A stretch of 64,000 nucleotides of DNA from Anastrepha obliqua (lineage: Eukaryota > Arthropoda > Insecta > Diptera > Tephritidae), in contig NC_072893.1 of the NCBI RefSeq assembly GCF_027943255.1, positions 58,932,001-58,996,000 on the forward strand, given 5' to 3'. Of this stretch, positions 1 to 11,590 are shown in pieces. The stretch's first letter is position 1, and each line of letters starts with the position of its first letter. The translations under genes and the position numbers were made by a program. Under the pieces are notes generated by a model. That model was not told the DNA's origin, did no database searches, and saw nothing but the letters and a program-made list of their open reading frames with translations.

Positions 1-3000
1 TCTTATAGGAATTTCTTGAGTTGAACTCGCGTTAGGATGAATAGAGGTAAACGAGTCCTCAAGGGCATTGACGCTATCAGAATGTTGATGCTCCGCGCTT
101 TTATCGATTTGGGACATTTCAGTAATACCATCGTTACCGCTTTGACCATGTTCTGAAGAGTTTACCCTTTTATTGATATTTAAAAGAACTTCATTGAGTT
201 CAAAATCAGGGTCAGGTAATGTATTACTAGTGTTCGCCCCAATAGATGAAGCTATATTATAGAAATCGGTTTTAGCAAATCTATTTTCAAATAATATTGT
301 ACTAAACTCACTGCAAACTACTGAAGGAGCGGCTTTTTCCGTTGCTGAGGTAATCACTGGGCTATCGGTCAATTTCATGAATGCATCAATATTGCCCTCA
401 ATGTCTATAAGTGGCATATCCAGTGCTGCTCCAAAAGAATCGTAATCATTGTTATTGAAGACCTCTTCTGTCGCAGTCCCCAACTTTCCTAAAGCAACAG
501 CACTTTTCAAAGGCATCAAACCATTATTAATGGCAATAGAACACTCGTTTAACCTAGACGATTTCAAAGATAAATCTAGAGGTAATAAATCTTGATCAGC
601 AACTACGACCGCCTTATTAGTAACATCTGGAGCTATAGTGGATTTTTTAGATAAATCTAATAAAACATCAGATATATGAGCTGGCGGGGGAACAACCGTA
701 TTGTTTTGTGATTGTGAATCTTGTACCATAATGGGTTGCGTAGCTGGTCCATCTAGAACGCGCGCAATAACATTTGCAGTGTCTCCTACGTTGTCAATGT
801 AATTTACCTAAGATTGAAAAAGCATATATTTATATATTAACGAATTACGCACTACTGTAAAATTAAAATAAACATGTAAGCAGCGTCATAAAAGACATAC
901 CGCGAGAGTAGAGTCTTTGTTACCCGAACGACCGAAACGTGTTTTAAGCTGTCACGAAAACCACAACATACCGGTGGAAACTCAAATGTACATATATGCA
1001 TATACAAATTGTTCAAGGGCGCATAACATACAAAAATATACAAAAACCCCAACTATTTTGAGCTATGAGCAATGATTGTAATTGCAACAAAATTAAACAA
1101 TACGGATAGGCGAAAAAAAGTATTTATTCTTAGGTATGAAGTGTAGAATAAACTTCTTATCGAGTTTGTGGCGTTTAAAGCGATGCAAAAGTTAATGCAT
1201 AGCTTGCCCTTCCAAGTCCTGCTTGTTCTGTGAATTCAATAGTTAAATGTTGTCATCAAAACATCAAATGCGAGACAACTTCTTACACATGTAAAATATT
1301 ATTTTCTATCCGGTACTATCATAAAACAAATGCTCGACGAAATTAAAAAAGGAATACCAAATACCAATAAGTATTATTATTGTTGCTTACCAAAGAAGAA
1401 AATTGATTCAAAACCTCTAATAACCACAACGTTTAAAAATGTCTCACTCCTCGTATTTTTTGCCACGGTAACATATGTGAATATGTATGTAGTTTAGATC
1501 ATATCTAAGAAACTACAAATTCGTGCTCAATAAACTATATTTAACATACATAGTAGAATCCAACAAAGTATAAAAGGTTAGTTAGGGCTTTACACTTTCG
1601 ATGTTGAACTTTTTTCCATGCACTGCGGTTATCATATATAGTCTGAATTATTTAGGAAGTTCATTAACTAGTTACTTTATTTTGTAAAAGAGAACAAATA
1701 TTTTTCCCTGGAATTAAGTAGTTTTTAAAGTTATTGTACAAGCGGTTTTTGTTTTTGAATATGGACTTTCAAAATCTCTAAAAACGTTCATTTTAATTAG
1801 TGATAAATTACTAAGATGTAGTTTGACAAGAAAAAGTGATTGTCGCCGTTATCACTGAAAAAATTACCGAAAACGTGCATACTATAGTAACCGTTGGCCG
1901 GAATAAATTTGCTTACCAACTCAGCCATGTTGAATTCTTCCTGGCCACTATCGATTTGAGCACTTTCTGTTTGTATTAGTTGGCAGCTGCCTCCATTCTC
2001 CCAATCACCTTCAAGGTAGTACGTGATAGGTTGTTGCTCATTTGAGTCTAGGTAATGCGTCGTTGAGGTCACCAACTGTTGCGATATTGTCGAAGATGCA
2101 GCTGGTGTTGCTGATCCTGCCATATTGCATGTGTCGGAAAAAAGTTCAACGTATTTAGCCAAATCACTTTTAGGCACACCGGCATTTTCTACGGTGCCTT
2201 TCTTACTGGAGATTTTCTTGGGTTTTCGTCCACGTTTTTTAGGTGGACCATTTTCCACTATGGTTTTTTTCTGTTTGGGTTGTCGTTTCTTCTTTTTAGT
2301 CTCTTCCTTCGATGTTTCAATTGGAACTGGGACGTAAGCATCATAGTTAGTGCTTTCATTATTGTTTATATTATCAAGTACGCTGGTCGCTTGCAAAGTC
2401 TCAGACTGTTGATTGTCTACCAGCACTTGCGATATCAAACGGGATAACACTTCGTCTTCCTGCTTCTCATTATTTTCTGGAACAGTTTCGAGATTATTTG
2501 ATGCCTCGACGGACAATTGTAAATTCTTATTTTTGTTACATGAACTGGGCTTTTCTTCTATCATATTGGTACTATTTGAACGATTGCGCAATAATCCGTC
2601 AACACGACTACTAAATAATCGTTGAGAAGCATCAATACCACCTAAATCAATCGAAATTTCCATTTTATCTGAGCCTTTTACTACTTGAGGTATTAATATG
2701 GATAATGAGATTGGTGAATCCTGTTCCTTAAAACCATTTCGAGATTCTTCAATTTCAGAGGGATGGATTAATGCAAAACTAGACTTTCGTTTGCGTGACG
2801 GGTGTCTGAATTTTTGGTTCCCTGAGAGCTCATCGCCACTCAACTCCAAAAGTGACATAGGGGGGATTTCCTCCCCCATTTCTGAATAGTTTCCACACTG
2901 ATCGATCATACAATCCTGACACTTTTCTAAAAGATACTTTATGTTTGTAAGAGAAGATACCGCATCGAATGTTGGCAATTGCACCACAGGGCAACTTGAC

Positions 3001-3125
3001 CTTAACTGCATAAACAACTGCTTACGTCGTTCTAACTTCAAACCTTCACTATCTTGCTTCAATCTGGGGTAATATACATATAATTGATCTTCAAGGCGTT
3101 TTAAATCATCGATTTCTGCCATCAT
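1..3125 (-). CDS. Unrecognised AT-hook-like protein, two exons, 3' end outside the window
   Basis: Exons read on the minus strand are 3125-1917 and 807-1; the frame stays open to the window edge. The donor after Met-Ala-Glu-Leu (GTAAGC, 1916-1911) and the acceptor at 809-808 are both phase 0, giving at least 672 residues. I do not recognise the family. The N-terminal ~80 residues are the most ordered-looking part (start MMAEIDDLKRLEDQL, then a Cys-bearing stretch near residue 65-75). The middle is rich in Ser, Asn and Glu. A basic stretch near residues 280-305 contains KKRGRKPKK, an AT-hook-like core, which suggests a nuclear, DNA-associated protein. The second exon is acidic, with two short repeats of the type DLSLKS/LDLSKKS. 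The start is the first of two adjacent Met codons; the longer unspliced reading to 1797 is intron read-through. Function is unknown; only the exon structure is well supported. Confidence 0.75.
808..1916 (-). other. Intron of the AT-hook-like gene
   Basis: This 1.1-kb AT-rich intron lies between the two exons of the minus-strand gene. The donor reads GTAAGC and the acceptor is preceded by a pyrimidine-rich TTTTTCAATCTTAG. Short open frames inside it have no coding character. I see no recognisable repeat. Confidence 0.7.
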
Positions 3126-4969
3126 TAAATCGCAATGAATAACAACAATCGAACAAAATTTAAAATTTTAACAATTAATAGAACTACAATTTGGCGATTG
3201 GCGAAATTACACGATTATAACGGATTATTGTTACAAATGGCGCAAATGACGCGTGAGATAATCGTTGATTTGACATTTACATACGTTACCCATTGGCATA
3301 ATAGCGAGTTTCAATCCTGCGATAGTTTTATATTTAATGTATTGAATTTGAATTAAACATAATAAATTATTTAAAAAAAACGACTAACGATAATAATATT
3401 AATAAATTTGGGTCCTGCATCAGATCTGTTATAATTGTATCACAATTTCACAATGATATACTGTCAAATACATAGGCATTTATTTGGATAAACGGCTTAA
3501 GTGGAAACGTATATCGTTGCCTAGGATTAATATTTCAAAACATGTATTTGGTGTTTAACCGTAATCTTCCTCTCAATGGGAGGTTCCGAAAGATGCTGCA
3601 GAAACGGCAGGAGTCAGTGGATTATATTCAAACCTGCGCAGATAGCTGTGCAATCGCCTGACGTAGCTCCATAACTTGGTGCAAGCTCACGTCTCTTAGC
3701 TCTTCCATTCAAAGCTCCTCTTTGATGGATGGATTGTGTCTTATCCTATGACAAGGAAGGGCTCAGGTCGCAGCCTCTTTAGTCAATGCAACCGCTATTT
3801 CCTTCTCAGATATACTCCTATGTGACGAGACTCAACTGAGACGGATGCCATAGATAACACGGATGCTGTTGAAAATAAATCGGTTTCCAATGCAACTCTG
3901 TAGTAAAGAGAGAATACAAATTGTGAACATACACACTAATATATGTATATGTATACAAATTCATATTGTCTCAACTTTGGCATGTCATTCTATTTTCAAA
4001 ATTTGAAGTCAGTTACTTAAATAAAATGATTTGAACAGATGCGATTGTACATTTCTATACAATTCTGTTTCTCGATTCACTCAAGGATTAATGAGGACTA
4101 ACCTCATAGGTTCATAACCCTGCGAATGCCACCTGTCTGTCGCCCACAATGGACAACTTATGTACATACACTTCCGCTTGGAAGAAGCTGGAAAAAATTC
4201 TCATCGGCACAGACCGTTTTGTTTTGGGGCCATATAATTCAGTATAGGGTGCATTTTTGGAGTTTTCTTTCGGGAGAAGGTGTATTCCGGCTTACTTCAT
4301 CATCCACTTCTGTTCAGTTATGAAGCGGTGTCAGCTTGAGCATCAGCTCCATCGCAGTTGTAGGGTAGATACGTACCGCTGTGTGTATCAACACATGCTA
4401 AGCGCTGAAGGTTAGTCAGTGCTCTCCGTGCGGTCGAAAAGCAATCCTCGATATTCACGCGACTTCACCATATGATACTATTGGTTTATTATTTATAATT
4501 TACGTTTATAACGTTATAACGTTTTAAGAATGGGCCCCGATATATAAGTCCCAGTTCCCCGTAAATTTCTAATCAGTAGATAAGTATTACGAGTATTCAT
4601 ATGCCATTTAATGCCCTTTTGGCCGGCAATACTAAGCAGTTGGAAGAAATCCAAAGAAAGCGGCCATTGAGGTTGCAAAAAATTATAAAAGCTATGCGCA
4701 TGTAAAATTGTAATACCAAATAAAAGAGCAAAATAGCAGTTTGCGAATGGCGCCATATATATTCCCTTCAGAGAAAACCGATATAAATTTCAGGCTGGCA
4801 TCTTGGTGATTCTATAAATTGATTACCAAGTTTATTAAACGCATTTCACATTTTGTCTGAAATTGACAATTCCACTGTCAAATTAAAATCGACGGGGTTT
4901 TTGGTTACATCATTTAATACGTGCACCGGAAAATATTGTGGAAAAGCGTGTTCTTTTAGCAAATAATAA
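3126..4969. other. Intergenic region between the AT-hook-like gene and Marf
   Basis: The two genes are transcribed away from each other, so both promoters should lie here. The sequence from about 3540 to 4460 is less AT-rich than its surroundings and may be an old repeat, but I could not assign it. Short open frames (for example 3135-3356, 4126-4323 and 4514-4756) have no recognisable content. The first ~60 bases upstream of 3125 are presumably 5' UTR of the minus-strand gene. Confidence 0.5.
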
Positions 4970-6001
4970 TCAAATAAGTGAAAAATTTAACTAAAAATTG
5001 CCTTAGGTGGTCTGCCTCGCTTCCATAGCGGTGAATGAGCGGTAGACGCGCCTAAAATGTCCCAAAATAATCAGGTTAGTTGAGTTCATCATTAGCTTGA
5101 CTTTTTTTGCGAATGACGATAATAATCTGGTGTTTTCCACGAAGTACATTAGTTTGGGATATGTCTAACGACGTAATATCTAAATGAAAAGTTGTTAGTG
5201 TATGCGCGCTTTCGAATTAATTTCTTTTGCGTCTTTAATTTGATATTTCTTTGCTGAATTTTTTTGTATATTCGTGTATTGACATATTAAATTAAGAAAT
5301 TTTAAAGGTATAGTGTAGTTTTATAGAGCATAGATTTTTTCCTAACTTTTAACATAATAATATACATACACTACAGTTGTGTTGAAAGCCATCCGGTTAT
5401 AAAATAATTCAATAAAATATGTCAACATGTGGTATATACAATACGTGTATTCCTGTTGCGATATTTGCCAAATGTTATTGTCGCCTATACATATACATAC
5501 ATTTGTATGTCATCGCGAATATACCTTACCACAAGAATAACATCGTGACTACCATATATTTCTTGTTCAACTCTAATACATATGCAAATTTGTAAAATTA
5601 TGATTATTTAATATGTTTATTACGATTATTTATTTTGTGTTTCTATGACTTTTTATTTTTTGTTTTCAGCTGGTTTTTAATTGAGTTTCTTCCACAATTA
5701 CGGTTTTCCCACTATCGCGCAGCATCCACTTAAAGCTAGAAGAGTGAACATTTATATTATATCGAGTTCGTTCTATAAGCTTTGAAAAATTGTTCGGCAT
5801 TGACAACTTATTTTTATTATCACATTTTTCATTATTTTGCCTGACGAACGAATATATAAAGATATTTTATTTCGATATAGATTTTCCTAGCTTTCCCTTG
5901 ATCTTTTGTTACTTATGTGCACATGTAAAGCTGTTTAAAAGTAGAAGAATATCAAAACGTGATTGCATTGTTTATATTAAGAACATTTTATTTTTGTAAT
6001 A
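4970..6001 (+). promoter_or_regulatory. Marf: Marf 5' UTR: leader exon, intron and second leader exon, with a short uORF
   Basis: A leader exon ends at 5074 with CAG followed by GTTAGT; its start is not defined. A pyrimidine-rich acceptor at 5661-5669 (TGTTTTCAG) opens a second leader segment that runs without a further acceptor into the Marf start at 6002. An ATG at 5057 would be joined across this splice to give a 10-codon upstream ORF (MSQNNQ then LVFN, stop). More upstream ATGs lie in 5670-6001. Such uORFs can reduce translation of the main ORF; that role is inferred, not shown. Confidence 0.5.
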
Positions 6002-8145
6002 ATGGCGGCCTATTTGAATCGCACTATTTCGATGGTGACTGGAAATGGCGCCAACGCTCATCCAAATGCGGGCGCAATGACTTCCAACTATAATCCGAAC
6101 GACCTGTTGGTTGAAAATCGAACCATGCAACACGCAATTGATAAATCACCGCTGCAGGTATTTGTGAGAGCTAAGAAAAAGATCAATGACATATATGGCG
6201 AGATTGAAGAGTATGTTATGGAAACCACACAGTTCATTAACGGTAAGTTCAATGATACTATTTTCATTTGATCTTTATTTAAATAGTGAGAATATTCAAT
6301 ATCTTTATTTTAATTAGCTCTACATGCAGAGGCAGAAATTGTGGATAAGGCTGAGCGAGAGTTATTTGAAAGTTATGTACATAAAGTGGCGGCTATACGT
6401 GAGGTTCTCACTAGGGATCACATGAAGGTTGCTTTCTTTGGGCGCACCTCCAATGGCAAGAGTTCAGTAATTAATGCTATGCTGCGAGAGAAAATTCTCC
6501 CTAGTGGTATTGGCCATACAACAAACTGTTTTTGCCAAGTTGAAGGCTGTGATGGCCAGGAGGCATATTTGATGAAAGAAGGTTCAGACGAAAAACTCAA
6601 CGTAGTGGTACGTTTAAATTGTTAGGAATTTAAATTAAAGTACTTACCATATCTACATATTTCTTTTAGAACATAAAACAATTAGCAAATGCACTTTGTC
6701 AGGAAAAGCTAAGCGAAAGTTCATTGGTACGAATTTTTTGGCCTAGAGAACGTTGCAGTTTGTTGCGTGATGATGTTGTCTTCGTTGACTCTCCTGGAGT
6801 GGACGTGTCAGCGAATTTAGATGATTGGATCGATAATCATTGCATCAACGCCGATGTATTTGTGCTTGTTTTAAATGCGGAATCAACTATGACTCGAGCA
6901 GAGAAACAGTTCTTTCACACAGTTTCACAGAAACTATCTAAACCAAATATTTTTATACTAAATAATCGTTGGGATGCATCGGCCAATGAACCGGAATTTC
7001 AGGATTCGGTATGTAGTACTATTTAAACCTTTGTGTGTAATCTAAATGCTAAATGTTCATGTAGTTTGTAATGTAGTTTGTAATTAAAATTTTTTTTTCG
7101 TTTAAATGTGTAAACACTATTGATGTTAACTGCGAAAGCAGGATCTGGAAAAGGTAAACATGTTAGCATACCTTAGCTAGCCTTTATATACATGCATATA
7201 TGCACTGGCATGCCTGTCGATGAGCTTCTTCCATTACATTATTTTCTTGCGCATGAACTACATATATGAGTTCATATGGGCTGAATTATTATATAATTTC
7301 AGGTAAAGTCGCAGCACACAGAGCGTTGTATTGACTTTTTGACGAAAGAATTGAAAGTTAGCAATGAAAAAGAAGCAGCTGAACGAGTGTTCTTCGTATC
7401 GGCACGTGAAACCTTGCAGGTAAAATAATAAAATATCTTTTTAAGAAACAACATTTTTTATAATAATTAATGCAAAAAATTTGTAAATATATATACAGTA
7501 TTGTGTGGTTAATTGCACAACTAACTTCAACAGGCAAACTATTTTTTTTTAAACGGAAGCGAACAATTTAATCAGCCGAAATAAGCCTGATATGCAATTA
7601 AATTAATATATTTAATAACAAACTTGCATTTTTGCAACTAAAAAGCTATTTGGTGTATTTGAACGCGCAATGAAGTGTTGAAGCAGCTAAGCACATTATA
7701 TTGATTAAATATATTATCGGCGCCCAGATCCTTTGGTACCTCCATATCTGAACGGCAGATTCTTTTATGAGGATTTTTTCTTTATGGCGAAAATGCAGTC
7801 AGATGTGTCAATAAACCTATGTATGATAGACACTACTCGTATATCAATGCTGCTAATGCTCGTTGGAGGCAATCACCTTTTTGCCAAATAAGCAGCCAAA
7901 CTTGGCCAGAGTGGAACCACGGCCGCACAAAATCACTACTGCATCTTAGGAGACAAGATATGAGAAATACAATGGGGGTACTAACAGGACACGTACTAAT
8001 AGACTGGGGGATCCACATAATGACTTTTAACGAAGCTGAAGAAGAGGAAACCGTGCAACATCTCCTGTGTACATGTATTGTTCTATATAGAAAAACGCTT
8101 TCCACGCCCATATTCGCTTTTATTTACAGCATTGAAGAGGTATCT

Positions 8146-8191
<46 letters not shown>

Positions 8192-11100
8192 TATAATTCG
8201 CGCGTACACCCTTTTTGGGTGTTTGGCCGAGCTCCTCCTCCTATTTGTGGTGTGCGTCTTGATGTTGTTCCAAAAATGTAGGGACCTACAGTTTCAAGCC
8301 GACTCCGAACGGCAGATATTTTTATGAGGAGCTTTTTCATGGCAGAAATACACTCGGAGGTTTGCCATTGCCTTCCGAGGGGCAAAATTTATTAAATCCA
8401 CAGGTTGGTTCAGAAAGGAGTTCAGCAGGAGTGTAAAGGACTAATGTTATCACAGTGGGACAATTCAGGCCAAAGTGTGTCGGATTGCAGCCACTCAACC
8501 TAAACCATGATAATATCTTTCCCAGTTCTCGAAGCACTTCTTGACATGATCAGCGGTTTTTAGATACTCAATTGGGGCAAATTTCCGCCCTTTCATGAGT
8601 CTTTCAAGTTTTGGAAATTAGAAAAATTGCTACCGGTGAATACATGGTGGTTGTTTTTGGTCAGCAAATCAGAATTAAGAAGTGACGTGTGCGCTGGCGC
8701 ATTGTCGTGATACAATAACAAGACAGTCGGTTCTACGTTACCAGAACGACCCAGATTTAAATTCGACTAAACTCAGGCCAAAGGCTGTCACTTCAACAGC
8801 ATTCGCCAAAAATTATAAGAAATGTTTTATGCTTTTACAGCAATAACTGGTTGTTGCACAATTCCGTAAGTTTTTTCTTATAAATAATATTCCTTATTGA
8901 CAGCACGTCCTTCTTTCAAGAACTAAAGACGAACCAGTGAAATAGTGAGCAAAGCCTTAGCATTTGACAAAACTACGCATGTTTTTTTCGATCCTGGCTC
9001 TTCTGGCCTCTCCCATTGGGATGATTCGACTTTGATTTCAACGTCATTTACCCATGTTTTATGTCCTTTTTGAATAGATCTGAACGTCATCAAACAGCTC
9101 CTCAACGTTCCTCACTCCAAAACGGGGTAACCCTTATAACTTTCAAAAATAAACTAAAAATGAAAAATTTCTGATAATATCCAGATGTTTGGGAGACTCT
9201 TGGGTATTAATATAACAAACAAAAAATTTAATACCGAATGTACGAAGCCTAAAATTTAACGTCATTTTGTTTTTGAACGAATCTTTTTAAGCTTAATCTT
9301 GTTGCATTTTATTAAAGGCTCGTCTTGAGGAGGCAAAAGGAAATCCTCCACATTTGGGCGCGATAGCGGAGGGTTTCCAGGTGCGTTATTTCGAGTTCCA
9401 GGATTTTGAGCGGAAATTCGAAGAATGCATCTCACAGAGCGCCGTGAAAACCAAGTTTGAGCAACACAGTTCGCGAGGTAAAAGTTTGTCAGCAGATATG
9501 TGCTCAATGTTGGATAACATATATGAACGTACCACTATATTCCGAAACCTAAAAATTGACCAAAAGACGTTACTTACGGAGCGTATTCAAGGTACAGAGA
9601 CACAAATGATGCAGGTGACAAGGGATATGAAACTGAAAATACACAATATGGTGGAAGAGGTTGAACAAAAGGTATCGAAGGCGCTTAATGAGGAAATCTG
9701 GCGTCTAGGTGTATTAATCGACGAATTCAATATGCCATTCCATCCGGAGCCCTTAGTCTTGAACATCTATAAAAAGGAGCTGAACTCGCATGTAGAATCG
9801 GGTTTGGGATCAAATTTGAGAGCTAGACTTTCAATGGCATTAGCAATGAATGTAGAATCGGCTCAAAGGGAAATGACGGGTAAGATGGGAAATTATGGAA
9901 GTGCCAAAGAAACAAACATTTATTGTTTACCTTTACAGATCGCATGTACACTTTAGTGCCGAATGAAAAGGTCGTCGTCCAAACGAAGATAGCCACACGC
10001 ACACAACCTTTTGAAATGCTATATTCACTAAATTGTCAGAACTTGTGCGCTGACTTTCAGGAAGATCTGGAGTTTAAATTTTCTTGGGGTATAACGGCGA
10101 TGATTCAACGTTTCACAGGCAAAGTGAAAGATCGTAAGAAAGGACCGCCAGCTCTATTAAATCGACCAAGCAGTGTTGGAGTAAGTATAAAAAATTATGT
10201 TGGAGGAAAAAGAAACCCATTAATTTCTCGGTGGATGTGAAAAGTGATCGGTTTCTCGTAAAGTATCAATCACACAATTTAAAGTTTATGCGCGTTGTCA
10301 AGGTGACATTTCACACTAAAAAATTAGTTTGCTATTTTTAGTTTGTTCCATTCAGTTGCAGTGTATTAACAATGGAAGTCAACAAAGAGAAAAAATCGGA
10401 ACATTTTACAGTTTTTCTTTGATAAAGGCGTAAACGCAAGCCAGGCCGCTTAAATTGTGAATGGTGTTTATGGTGTTTGACCGAGCTCCTCCTCCTATTT
10501 GTTACGTTCGTCTTGATGTTGTTCTACAAATGAAAGGACCTACAGTTTCAAGCCAACTCCGAACGCCCATTGCATGCCGAGGGGCGACCGCTATTAAAAA
10601 AAACTTTTTCTTTTCACAGAGATTCGCACCTACGTTATCTCTTTATTCCGAATGGTGGTCACGCACCAACCCATTCAGCTACGGCGGCCGCCATAATTGA
10701 GATTGACCAGCATATTATTAGTCGTAGCATCGCCGAGGTGCTAAAGATCGACCATAAAACAGTTTTAAACCACTTGCGCAAAAGTAAAGGATTTCTTTTC
10801 CCCGAATTGATATAATTGTAACTGACCTGATTTTCTAAAAATATAACCTGTATCCATACTGTTAATAATTGTTAATCTGTCTACATAATATTACAGAATC
10901 TGTCGCCTTCAACACCTGGCACCGATACACCGTTATGTCTGATACCACGACCTGTTGGAGGCATTACACAAGACCAGTTGTCGGTTATTTCCCGATTTGC
11001 AATGGCCTCAATAGGTTCGCAGGGTACCGTAGGTGGACTGGTAGTCGCTGGAATTGTAGGTTTATATGAGTTTAATATTGTCCAATACTTTTACTATATA

Positions 11101-11590
11101 CTTTGCTGACCAATAGATGCTGAAAACAATCGGTTGGCGTGTACTATTGGGAGTTGGTGCTCTGTATGGTTGTATATATTTATATGAGCGTCTATCATGG
11201 ACAAATTCGGCAAAGGAGCGAACTTTCAAATCGCAATATGTGCGTCACGCTACCAAAAAGTTAAAAATGATAGTCGATCTCACGTCGGCAAATTGCAGCC
11301 ATCAAGTGCAACAGTAAGTTTTTGTGCACTTAATAACTATGTATTTGGTTTTTGGCAAATATTATCTATTATATGTATAATTTTGCAGGGAATTGTCAAG
11401 TACATTTGCCCGCCTGTGTCGTTTGGTTGATAATGCCACTACAGACATGAACGAAGAACTAAAAAGCCTTGAATCACAACTGTCAGTCCTGGAGTCGAAT
11501 CAGAAGCAGCTTAAATTGTTGCGCAACAAGGCCAACTATATTCAAAATGAACTAGATATATTCGAAAATAATTACATTAAGATAAACTAG
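6002..11590 (+). CDS. Marf: Mitofusin (Marf), mitochondrial outer-membrane fusion GTPase
   Basis: Coding exons are 6002-6242, 6318-6607, 6670-7008, 7303-7419, 9318-9879, 9939-10180, 10897-11055, 11117-11313 and 11389-11590. Every junction has GT/AG and phases agree; the total is 2349 nt, or 782 aa, close to the known fly and human mitofusins. The protein is a dynamin-like GTPase that tethers and fuses mitochondrial outer membranes. The P-loop GRTSNGKSS is near residue 121, the G3 motif DSPGVD near 217 and the G4-like NNRWD near 275. The hydrophobic hairpin anchor spans about residues 636-672, followed by the C-terminal heptad-repeat coiled coil (about 700-782). The N-terminus [14 protein letters not shown] matches what I recall of Drosophila Marf. 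Introns 4 (7420-9317) and 6 (10181-10896) are filled with transposon remnants, yet no coding residue is disturbed. A possible extra 12-nt exon lies in intron 3. Confidence 0.95.
7142..7153 (+). other. Marf: Candidate 12-nt in-frame microexon of Marf (uncertain)
   Basis: Twelve bases flanked by AG (7140-7141) and GTAAAC (7154-7159) would add Asp-Leu-Glu-Lys between ...FQDS and VKSQ... without changing frame. Both flanking exon boundaries are phase 0. The upstream tract (TTAACTGCGAAAGCAG) is a weak acceptor, so this could be chance. Confidence 0.3.
7746..7800 (-). repeat. Fragment of the tRNA-derived SINE
   Basis: A degenerate piece of the SINE body: the AACGGCAGAT(T)-TTTTATGAGGA and ATGGCGAAAATGCA sections match the equivalent part of the copy at 8195-8387. 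It is short and diverged, so it is probably an old or truncated insertion. Confidence 0.5.
7855..8110 (+). pseudogene. 3' fragment of a non-LTR retrotransposon ORF2
   Basis: The frame encodes a tail typical of insect LINE ORF2 proteins: a [13 protein letters not shown]...GVLTGH segment, then [13 protein letters not shown], the remnant of the C-terminal Cys/His motif that normally ends HLLCECPAL. It has no start, no reverse transcriptase and runs out into unrelated sequence, so it is a dead 5'-truncated insertion. It resembles the C-terminal tail of the larger fragment at 38690-39935 in motif order. Confidence 0.7.
8147..8194. repeat. TA-rich microsatellite
   Basis: An almost uninterrupted run of alternating AT dinucleotides directly abuts the 3' end of the minus-strand SINE at 8195. 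The same arrangement occurs at 41145-41160 beside another SINE copy, suggesting the SINE either ends in or targets TA repeats. Confidence 0.85.
8195..8387 (-). repeat. tRNA-derived SINE, copy lacking its tRNA-like head
   Basis: Read on the minus strand this copy contains the conserved body (GGCAAACCTCCGAGTG, TCCGGAGTCGGCTTGAAACT-like section, AGGAGGAGCTCGGCCAAA) and ends in the GTACGCGCGAATTATA tail. The tRNA-like A-box/B-box portion seen in the copy at 13686 is missing here. Confidence 0.8.
8500..9115 (-). pseudogene. mariner-type transposase remnant, interrupted by a repeat
   Basis: Minus-strand reading from about 9100 gives pieces of a DD34D-type mariner transposase in order: [27 protein letters not shown], then after an insertion [12 protein letters not shown] (carrying the second catalytic Asp), and a C-terminal [15 protein letters not shown] segment near 8530. 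Frameshifts and stops separate them, and the first catalytic Asp region is not clear. The dispersed repeat at 8723-8840 sits inside, between [10 protein letters not shown] and YHDNAPAH, so it is the younger insertion. Confidence 0.7.
8723..8840 (+). repeat. Copy of the (TTG)n-headed dispersed repeat (family 2)
   Basis: A diverged copy carrying CAGTCGGTTCTACGTTACC, GGCTGTCAC and CAGCATTC landmarks in the same order as the clean copy at 20751-20878. The CAA-type tail is degenerate. It interrupts a mariner remnant. Confidence 0.65.
10330..10810 (+). pseudogene. mariner transposase N-terminal fragment split by a SINE
   Basis: The left part begins with an ATG near 10372 ([12 protein letters not shown]...) and a GVNASQAA segment typical of the first mariner helix-turn-helix. 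After the SINE the reading continues as [20 protein letters not shown], the second helix-turn-helix of mariner transposases. No catalytic domain follows. The element was therefore truncated and later hit by the SINE. Confidence 0.65.
10471..10692 (-). repeat. tRNA-derived SINE inserted in a mariner remnant
   Basis: Read on the minus strand it starts GGCGGCCGCCGTAGCTGAA, the tRNA-like head with an A-box-like TAGCTGAATGGG, followed by a B-box-like segment and the conserved body ending near GAGGAGCTCGGTC. The 3' tail (GTACGCGCC...) is missing. Confidence 0.8.

Larger units (their letters stand above)
7420..9317 (+). other. Marf: Marf intron 4, packed with mobile-element remnants
   Basis: This 1.9-kb intron holds, in order, a SINE scrap (7746-7800), the 3' part of a LINE (7855-8110), a TA microsatellite (8147-8194), a head-truncated SINE (8195-8387), and a minus-strand mariner remnant (8500-9115) that is itself interrupted by a dispersed repeat (8723-8840). 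Each is listed separately. The flanking Marf splice sites are intact. Confidence 0.8.
10181..10896 (+). other. Marf: Marf intron 6 with a SINE nested in a mariner fragment
   Basis: Between the two Marf exons lie a mariner N-terminal fragment (about 10330-10455), a minus-strand SINE (10471-10692) and the continuation of the mariner fragment (10693-10800). The donor GTAAGT and acceptor TATTACAG of the intron are intact. Confidence 0.75.

Noticed and set aside
3135..3356. 73-codon frame immediately upstream of the AT-hook-like gene on the other strand
   Set aside because: No domain or coding character; it overlaps the expected leader of the minus-strand gene.
8078..8385. Open frames with Tyr-Ile repeats across the TA microsatellite
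   Set aside because: An artefact of the (TA)n run and the adjoining SINE.
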